DNA from: Deltaproteobacteria bacterium
GTDB lineage: Bacteria; Desulfobacterota; JADFVX01
Direction of reading: 5' to 3'
Length of the DNA: 43,180 nucleotides
Assembly: GCA_029860075.1 (NCBI GenBank)
Contig: JAOUBX010000035.1
Coordinates: forward strand, 1-43,180
Positions 34,976 to 41,126 of this stretch are shown one piece after another (position 1 is the first letter of the stretch; every line of letters starts with the position of its first letter). Made by a program: the position numbers and the translations under genes. A model generated the notes under the pieces. That model ran no database searches. It was not told where the DNA came from and saw only the letters and a list, made by a program, of their open reading frames with translations.

Positions 34976-36127
34976 ATGACAAAAGCTGTTTACATTAACG
35001 ACATTGCGAGCTTCCTCCCAAATAATCCCGTAAGTAACGACGAAATCGAAAATATACTCGGCATGGTTGACGGCCGTAAATCTCGTTCACGGAGAATAGT
35101 CTTGAAGAATAACGGGATAAAAACCCGCTACTATGCAATTGACCCCGCTACAGGCGCTTTTACTCATAACAATGCCCGCATGGTATCTGAGGCCATACAC
35201 AAGCTGATGGATAAAAGCGGCATTTCGACGGGCGACATTGACTGCCTATCCTGCGGTACTTCAAGCCCCGACCAGATCCAGCCCGCCCACGGCCATATGG
35301 TTCAGGGTGAGCTCCAACTGCCGCCCTGTGAAGTGGTTACAACGGCCGGAGTGTGCATATCGGGCATGTCAGCCATGAAGTATGTTTACATGAGCATAAC
35401 ATCGGGATTATCCAACTGTGCCGTTGCCACCGGTTCGGAATTTGTATCCAGTTGCATGAAAGCCTCAAACTTCGAGACAGAAAGGGAAGAACAGGTGAAA
35501 GCGCTAAAGAATAATTCCGCCCTCGCCTTTGAAAAGGATTTCCTGCGATGGATGCTGTCTGACGGTGCAGCAGCCGCTCTCATAACAGATCAGCCCAACA
35601 GCGAGGGACTGAGTCTTTCTATAGACTGGATTGATAACATCTCCTACTCCGGTGAACTGCCTGTCTGCATGTATGCAGGTGGTATCAAAAAAAATGACGG
35701 CACCTTTCAGGGAATGAGAGAAGTTGATGATCCCTATGTTATTCTTAAAAAACATTACCTCTCACTCAAACAGGATGCGAGAACCCTGGAGGAGTACATC
35801 ATGCCCAAATCCGCCGACGCCCTTAAAAGGATCTGTGAAAAGCGGAACTTCGACGTTAACAGCATTACCTGGTTCCTGCCGCACTACTCTTCCCAGTTCT
35901 TCCGTTCCAGGCTTTATGACAGCCTTGTCGATAAAGGGGTAGGCATCGGCTATGACAAATGGTTTACCAATATGCAGCGTATCGGCAACGTAGGTTCAGC
36001 CTCCATGTACCTTATCCTGGAAGAACTTTTTTATTCGAATAAACTTAAGAAGGGAGATACTCTTCTTTGCTACGTGCCTGAAAGCGCCCGCTTTTCAATC
36101 TGCTATATGCATGTAACCGTAGTCTAA
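34976..36127 (+). CDS. darB: dialkylresorcinol ketosynthase DarB homologue (KAS III type)
   Basis: The 383-residue protein is a FabH-like ketosynthase. Nucleophile C127 lies in TTAGVCISGMSAM, H303 in FLPHYSS and N338 in RIGNVGSAS, the Cys-His-Asn triad of KAS III enzymes. The CGTSSPDQ block and LSDGAAAALI also fit. DarB joins two beta-ketoacyl/enoyl chains head to head to give the precursor of the dialkylresorcinol ring. Its position directly after darA reproduces the conserved darA-darB pair. Substrates, presumably acyl-ACP or acyl-CoA from fatty acid or polyene metabolism, cannot be read here. Confidence 0.87.
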   Translation: MTKAVYINDIASFLPNNPVSNDEIENILGMVDGRKSRSRRIVLKNNGIKTRYYAIDPATGAFTHNNARMVSEAIHKLMDKSGISTGDIDCLSCGTSSPDQIQPAHGHMVQGELQLPPCEVVTTAGVCISGMSAMKYVYMSITSGLSNCAVATGSEFVSSCMKASNFETEREEQVKALKNNSALAFEKDFLRWMLSDGAAAALITDQPNSEGLSLSIDWIDNISYSGELPVCMYAGGIKKNDGTFQGMREVDDPYVILKKHYLSLKQDARTLEEYIMPKSADALKRICEKRNFDVNSITWFLPHYSSQFFRSRLYDSLVDKGVGIGYDKWFTNMQRIGNVGSASMYLILEELFYSNKLKKGDTLLCYVPESARFSICYMHVTVV

Positions 36128-36139
36128 ACAAAGCTTTTA

Positions 36140-36236
36140 GACACTGATTTTCACTGATAATTTATGATTTTATACAGGTAAACTACAAAAAATTTTGCCC
36201 TTTAAGGTCATAATCAAATCCGTGTCAATCTCTGTC
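36140..36236. repeat. dispersed imperfect palindromic intergenic repeat (best copy)
   Basis: The left arm 36140-36167 and the right arm 36208-36236 are imperfect reverse complements with alternating short blocks: TCATAA, ATCnGTG, AATC and TGTC match in order. Related arms lie at 11904-11930 and 12184-12206, and a decayed left arm at 16447-16474, always between genes of this window. It looks like a genome-wide REP-type element. Confidence 0.6.
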
Positions 36237-36289
36237 GAATTAATTATTTCACTGAATCTCCATCATGAATAAGGTAATTACAGGGTAAC

Positions 36290-36700
36290 ATGAAAGCCAA
36301 AGACGTACCCCAGGAAGAATGGATTAAAGGTTACGGCACCCGCGCCTGCTATGCCGAGGATGAAAATGGTAAATACGTTGTTGTCCAGAGCAAGGGATGG
36401 GAAGTGGAGAAGATCGTCAACTCCCAGGCCCATAACGTTATAAAAAACAGGATAGAGGAAGCGAAAAAAGAAGTAGAACAGGGAAAGGCAAGTCCTTTAA
36501 GATACTATATGGAGATCAATCAGATGGATCTTTCTCTTCTGGCAAGCAATGCCGGTATCTGGAAGTGGCGCGTCAAAAGACATCTCAAAGCGGAAGTTTT
36601 TAGGCGTCTTAACAGATCGACGCTTCAAAAGTACGCCCATGCCCTTAGAATAAGCGTCAATGAGCTTCTAAATCTGCCGAAGTCAGATCCGGCGCCCTGA
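36290..36700 (+). CDS. small HTH-like protein of the dar operon
   Basis: The 136-residue protein has no enzyme motif. The N-terminal part (about 1-60) includes WIKGYGTRACYAEDENG, then a helical linker. The C-terminal part (about 80-130) has QMDLSLLASNAGIWKWRVKRH and LQKYAHALRISVNELLNLP, which resembles an XRE-type helix-turn-helix end. It may regulate the cluster or act as a small adaptor. It sits between darB and the BtrH-like gene, where I recall unnamed short proteins in flexirubin-type clusters. The function is not known. Confidence 0.6.
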   Translation: MKAKDVPQEEWIKGYGTRACYAEDENGKYVVVQSKGWEVEKIVNSQAHNVIKNRIEEAKKEVEQGKASPLRYYMEINQMDLSLLASNAGIWKWRVKRHLKAEVFRRLNRSTLQKYAHALRISVNELLNLPKSDPAP

Positions 36701-36722
36701 CTTTTTCCGGGAAAATATTTTA

Positions 36723-37721
36723 ATGCCAAGAGATTTTGATCATCGACATTCAGGACACTGCGAAACGGGAACAGTGAGCGCTCTCTTCAGGGACTGCGGT
36801 ATGGACATTTCCGAAGCGCTTCTCTTCGGTATCGGCGGAGGCCTTTTTTTCGTACACCTCCCCTTTCTGAAAATGGGTGACATACCACTTACAGCCTACA
36901 GGGATGCTCCGGGAACAATAATTAAAAACGTTTGCAAACGTCTCAAAATCCCCATGAAGTATCGCAAGTTCAGAAGCGAAAAGGAAGGCATGGACGTGAT
37001 GGATGAAATGCTATCATCGGGCAACGCCGTGGGACTAAGAACAAGTGTCTACTATCTCCCCTACTTTCCCCCCGACATGCGTTTCCAGTTCAATGCCCAT
37101 CACCTTGTCGTTTTCGACAGGGAGGACGATGACTACTTCATTAGTGATCCCGTCTTCGACCATATCGTCACCTGTTCTTATGATGACCTGAGAAGGTCGC
37201 GCTTTGCCAAGGGGACCTTTGCCCCCAAAGGATACATGTTCTACCCCTCTTCACTCCCCCAAAATCCCGACTTGAGCGGCGCTATCAGGAAGAGCATTGC
37301 CTATATGTCGAAAAGGATGCTTTATGCGCCCATTCCCTTCATCGGTATCAGGGGAATCCGCTACCTTTCCAAAAGAGTCCGCAAATGGCCTGCCCTGTTC
37401 GGCTCCGAAAAGGCGCTTGTCAATGTGGGAACAGTGGTAAGAATGCAGGAAGAAATCGGTACGGGAGGCGCCGGATTCCGGTATATGTACACGGCATTTT
37501 TGCAGGAGGCTGCTGAGATTACCCGTAACAAGGCCCTCTCGGAGGCTTCGCAAATGATGGCCGAGACAGGAGACAAATGGCGTGAATTTGCCGTCATAGG
37601 AGCCCGCATGTGCAAAACCAACGACCATTCGCAGGAATCTTACAATGCCCTTTCCGACAAAATCATGGAAGTTTCAAAGCGGGAAGAAGAGATTTACAGG
37701 TTTCTCAAAAAAAATATCTAG
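36723..37721 (+). CDS. BtrH-like ACP-dependent acyltransferase
   Basis: The 332-residue protein begins with the BtrH N-terminal pattern GHCETGTVSALFRDCG (C13 as candidate nucleophile). It continues with NAHHLVVFDREDDDYFISDP (H126/H127 and D142), giving a possible papain-like Cys-His-Asp set. BtrH of butirosin synthesis moves an acyl group from an ACP to an amine acceptor. Next to darA-darB, this protein is the best candidate for joining the aryl polyene acyl-ACP to a dialkylresorcinol hydroxyl. That role is inference. The last part is helical (about 215-330). Confidence 0.75.
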   Translation: MPRDFDHRHSGHCETGTVSALFRDCGMDISEALLFGIGGGLFFVHLPFLKMGDIPLTAYRDAPGTIIKNVCKRLKIPMKYRKFRSEKEGMDVMDEMLSSGNAVGLRTSVYYLPYFPPDMRFQFNAHHLVVFDREDDDYFISDPVFDHIVTCSYDDLRRSRFAKGTFAPKGYMFYPSSLPQNPDLSGAIRKSIAYMSKRMLYAPIPFIGIRGIRYLSKRVRKWPALFGSEKALVNVGTVVRMQEEIGTGGAGFRYMYTAFLQEAAEITRNKALSEASQMMAETGDKWREFAVIGARMCKTNDHSQESYNALSDKIMEVSKREEEIYRFLKKNI

Positions 37722-38141
37722 GTTCAGCTTCAATTGTGACTTTGGCAGGAGAGCTTACCTCAAAACAATCAGAATTCATGAGAGATATGGAGGAAAGCCG
37801 CAAACGACTTCTGTCGCTGATAAAGGATCTCCTCGATCTTGGCAAAATAGAATCAGGCAACGCTGATCTTGACTATTATTCAGTGAATATTAATGATCTT
37901 ATTGAGAGAAGCATGCTCTTTTTTAAAGAAAAAGTTATGAAAAAAACCTCCATTTCTTAATAGATGCGGAAGAAGACATGGGGACTCTTGCCGTTGATGA
38001 AAGGTTAGTAAAGCAGGTGCTTGTCAACCTCATCTCCAATGCCGCCAAGTTTACTCCCCGCATGGCACTATCAGGATTGGCGCCATGTTACATAAAGCGG
38101 ACGAAAAAATTGAATTCTACGTGAAAGAAGACTCAAACTAA
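37722..38141 (+). pseudogene. histidine kinase remnant (frameshifted, truncated)
   Basis: One frame reads SKQSEFMRDMEESRKRLLSLIKDLLDLGKIESG, typical of the helix after the phospho-His of a HisKA domain, and stops at 37960. A second frame continues with HFLIDAEEDM, then DERLVKQVLVNLISNAAKFTP (N box of HATPase), and a third gives HGTIRIGA and ends at 38141. At least two frameshifts occur, the His box is missing, and the G boxes are absent. It is a decayed gene with no likely activity. Confidence 0.75.
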
Positions 38142-38164
38142 AGTCTCACTGCATTCTCGCCACT

Positions 38165-39529
38165 TCAAGCACCCCCTTCACTTCTCCTTTTCAAGCGGTT
38201 CATAATATCGCTCCCCTTGGTAATCGTCTTATAGCTGTCATAGTTCCAGAAAAAAGAAATACCTGTGCTGAACATGCTTTTCGTCTTTACAAATGTTCTA
38301 ATCCCTCTTTTGAGGGAAGCGCCGAAGGAAGAGACGGCGCTGTATGAATCGACAAGGCCCTGGTAAAGCTCTTCAGGAGACATGTTTTTCGGTTCAAAAA
38401 CGGGCTCAAAGAGGTTGTAATATTCCCAGTCGTGAGGATAGTCCTTAAAAAGCAGCCTCCCCTCAGCATCCAATTGACTGTAAAGCGCCGTTCCCGGCAA
38501 GGGCGTCTGGATGCTTAGCTGAACGGCATCGAGACCCGAATCCATAATAAAATCTACCGTCCTTTTAAAGCTGTCATTGTTATCATAATCGGTGCCGAGA
38601 ATAATCCCCCCGACAATGGCCATGCCGTGATCATGGATTTTATTGATAGCATCCTTAAAGTTCATCGTATTGGGCCTTAAATTCATGGACTTATTCATAC
38701 TGGTGAGCGCCTCTGCATCAATCGATTCAAAGCCGATAAGAAAGCCCCTGGCGCCACTCTTCCAGGCCGCCTTCAAAAGTCCCTCATGCTCGACAATATT
38801 GAGGCAGGTCTGGCCACACCACTCCTTGCCCGTATCTTTAAGCCTTTCAAAGAGCTGAAAGGCCCGCTCAATATATCTTTTGCCCGATCCGATAACGTTA
38901 TCATCAATAATGAAAAGTCGCTTATCTTCCATGCTGTTTATTTCATCAATTACCTTATCGATGCTTCTCAACCGGTAGCGGCCGCCGTTAAAAAGAGTCA
39001 CTGAACAGAAATTGCAGTCATAGGGACAGCCCCGCGAGGTCTGAACAGTCTGCACAAAATAATTCCCCTTGAGCAGGTCCCTCCTTGGACGGGGAAGATT
39101 CTCTATGTCGGGCCTGTTGTCCCCTCCCCTGTAGAATTTCTTCATGCTTCCATTTTCAAAATCTTTTAGCAGGTCCTGCCAGAGATACTCCCCTTCGCCA
39201 ACAACAATGGAATCTGCATATTGGGCCGCCTCATCAGGCACCATGGAGACATGAATTCCTCCCATAACAACGGGTATGCCCCGTGACCTGAAGGCCCTTG
39301 CTATTTCATAGGCCCTGGGCGCCATAGGCGTCATACAGGTAATAGCGACAATGTCTGCATGAGCTTCAAGGTTTATGTCTTCTACGGCTTCATCAACGAT
39401 TTCAAGGTCGTAATGCTCCGGTGTGTGGGCGGCAATAATCGTCAGGTTAAGGGGAGGAAGGGCAAGAACCCGAAGGTTTTCCAGAAGTTTCGTCCTGTAG
39501 GCAGGACTGATAAAGAGTATCTTTTTCAT
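38165..39529 (-). CDS. B12-binding domain/radical SAM protein 4 (DUF4070-like C-terminus)
   Basis: The start is ATG at 39529 (the frame extends to 39592 but with a hydrophobic chance sequence); 454 residues result. The B12-binding domain (about 1-125) shows VVMGGIHVS and VVGEGE, the cluster motif is C168-PYD-C172-NF-C175, and the barrel has GFESID and GGIILGTDYD. The tail QTPLPGTALYSQLDAEGR with FEPKNMSPEELY is the DUF4070-like region shared with protein 1. It is convergent with the histidine kinase remnant and has no close partner gene. A methyltransferase acting on a lipid or pigment is plausible. Confidence 0.83.
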   Translation of the reverse strand: MKKILFISPAYRTKLLENLRVLALPPLNLTIIAAHTPEHYDLEIVDEAVEDINLEAHADIVAITCMTPMAPRAYEIARAFRSRGIPVVMGGIHVSMVPDEAAQYADSIVVGEGEYLWQDLLKDFENGSMKKFYRGGDNRPDIENLPRPRRDLLKGNYFVQTVQTSRGCPYDCNFCSVTLFNGGRYRLRSIDKVIDEINSMEDKRLFIIDDNVIGSGKRYIERAFQLFERLKDTGKEWCGQTCLNIVEHEGLLKAAWKSGARGFLIGFESIDAEALTSMNKSMNLRPNTMNFKDAINKIHDHGMAIVGGIILGTDYDNNDSFKRTVDFIMDSGLDAVQLSIQTPLPGTALYSQLDAEGRLLFKDYPHDWEYYNLFEPVFEPKNMSPEELYQGLVDSYSAVSSFGASLKRGIRTFVKTKSMFSTGISFFWNYDSYKTITKGSDIMNRLKRRSEGGA

Positions 39530-39703
39530 GGCATTCTCATATCGATTTATGGTTTTGAGACATAAGAATACAATATTTATTAAAAATTGCAAAGCTTCAT
39601 TGATAGCCCAACGACCTTATTATCACTTCTTGTCTGCAACACCATGAAAGAGATAAACTTGTATAACAAACATTTTTCTGTTAGTCTTTTATGGAAATAA
39701 AAA

Positions 39704-39750
39704 CAGAGAACCCCGCCTTCAGCCACCCCATGGATCGGGCGGGGTCTCTG
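39704..39750 (-). terminator. Rho-independent terminator after the 78-residue gene
   Basis: Arms CAGAGAACCCCGCC (39704-39717) and GGGCGGGGTCTCTG (39737-39750) pair almost fully. On the minus strand they are followed by TTTTTATTT. The stop codon of the small gene at 39719-39721 lies in the loop. Confidence 0.7.
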
Positions 39751-39955
39751 CGTCTACAGCACAAAATACCCGATGGTGAGGAGTAACCTTCTCATTGGTG
39801 CTTTTTTTTGTGCTTTCAACCTGTTGAAGTTTTAACAGTCGATCCAGCTCTTGACTGATGTATACCTGAAATTTTGACCGCACCGGCCCTTTTGGCAGGG
39901 AGGCAATCAGGTGGTCGGCTTTTCGAAGCTCATGAAGATAAGATCGTAGATTCAT
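39719..39955 (-). CDS. small hydrophilic protein, divergent from the XRE gene
   Basis: The 78-residue protein starts at ATG 39955 behind GAGAGGG and ends within a Rho-independent terminator, which supports a real gene. The sequence is helical at the start (YLHELRKADHLIASLPKGP, YISQELDRLLKLQQV), then Lys/Thr-rich, ending DPWGG. I recognise no family. Divergent placement next to an XRE regulator (86 bp apart) suggests a regulator/target or partner relation. Confidence 0.55.
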   Translation of the reverse strand: MNLRSYLHELRKADHLIASLPKGPVRSKFQVYISQELDRLLKLQQVESTKKSTNEKVTPHHRVFCAVDAETPPDPWGG

Positions 39956-40041
39956 GAAAGGCCCTCTCTAAAAACTGGATTAACTGATTAATACATCAAA
40001 ATATAATTGCAATACCTGTAATTGTCAAGGATTTCGTTACA

Positions 40042-40566
40042 ATGAATGAAAGAAAATTTGTCTGCACTTCTGATGATCTAAAAAAGATTCGTAAAATCAC
40101 AGGGTTAACGCAAACCGTCTTTGCCCAGGAAATCGGACTGGCCGGCGCCTCCGCCATTTCAATGATTGAAAACGGTCGTTCAAAACCGAGTGGCTCCACC
40201 TGGTTTGCCGTCCAAAAGCGATTTGGTCATCTCTTTGAAATTCAGGACCGGGGCGGTATACAATATATTGAACCGAAACCTCAACCCGCCCTGACAGCAC
40301 AGGACAGCGGCGAAACATCAGAAAGGGGCCCCTCTGAAGACACAGCTTCTACGCTTACGGCAGACATACCGGAAAAACTTGCAAAACTTAAGCTAAACCA
40401 GGAAAAACTTGAAGACGCCGTTTTTAATATGCTCAAAACGGTGCTTAGAAGTTCTAATGAAAAGGCCAAAACCGATCTCTTAAGCTTCATCATCCTGTGG
40501 CGTGACATTATTGAAAGTGAAGAGAAGAAGGGGAAAAAGACCCCTGAAAGCAAGGGTACAAATTAA
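40042..40566 (+). CDS. XRE-family helix-turn-helix regulator with helical C-terminal tail
   Basis: The 174-residue protein has an XRE-type DNA-binding domain at about 9-65: DDLKKIRKITGLTQTVFAQEIG, ISMIENGRSKPSG. The C-terminal half is acidic and helical (KLAKLKLNQEKLEDAVFNML), suitable for dimerisation. AAGGA lies before the ATG. Upstream the repeated TAATTG blocks (40001-40026) could be its own operator. It faces away from the 78-residue gene. Confidence 0.82.
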   Translation: MNERKFVCTSDDLKKIRKITGLTQTVFAQEIGLAGASAISMIENGRSKPSGSTWFAVQKRFGHLFEIQDRGGIQYIEPKPQPALTAQDSGETSERGPSEDTASTLTADIPEKLAKLKLNQEKLEDAVFNMLKTVLRSSNEKAKTDLLSFIILWRDIIESEEKKGKKTPESKGTN

Positions 40567-41126
40567 GGGTTTACTGCCACTCGATTTCCAATCCTTTTAT
40601 GAGGCCTTCTTCATCGCCGCCCCTTTACAGGATAACATCCAAAGCGATCACTAATACACACACCCGGTAAGCCCGGCCCGGGCAATAGGCTGCGCCGCAA
40701 TTTTCAGTCCCGGGATCAGGCTTTTTTCCGTCTATCGCCGCAGCACCTGAATAACCCTTATCATTCGGATTCACCCTCCTACGGGATAGCCTTTCCTGAA
40801 AGGGAATTGGGAGGGTAATTACAAAGCGTTTTATGGTAAACCTTTTTATCGCAACCACTTCTTTTCCCCTGCATAATCATTTGGAGTAAGCGCTCATTAT
40901 TATGTGTATTTTTTGCGCTTTTTCTTGCCGTCAACCTCTCTCTTTAACATAGAAATATCAAATTAAAATTTCAGCGCCGCTCATTTAAAGAAAATAAAAG
41001 CAAAATAAGGCTTGAAAAAAATGTAGACCCTGATAGAATTCGCTTGCTGGTTACATCATTTTTCTTGCGCCTTATGTAGCACAACTAGCCTATTCTATTA
41101 CTATAATTAAGAGAAGCTATTTATTC
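40567..41126. other. 560-bp gene-free gap with a two-tier hairpin
   Basis: No credible gene is present. A minus-strand frame at 40625-40858 is open for 77 codons but has no ribosome-binding site or recognisable fold. A stem ACCCTCC (40773-40779) pairs with GGAGGGT (40810-40816) around an inner hairpin CCTTT-CCTG-AAAGG (40790-40803), and G/C-rich inverted pieces lie at about 40658-40720. I could not match this to a known riboswitch. Confidence 0.4.

Noticed and set aside
38165..39529. Hopanoid methylase HpnP for radical SAM protein 4
   Set aside because: No squalene-hopene cyclase or hpn genes are near, and the general B12-radical SAM motifs do not separate HpnP from other members.
40625..40858. 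77-codon minus-strand gene
   Set aside because: No ribosome-binding site or recognisable fold, and it overlaps the hairpin structure; kept only as a note in the gap.
40567..41126. c-di-GMP (GEMM) riboswitch before the cytochrome
   Set aside because: The conserved GEMM core was not found on either strand.
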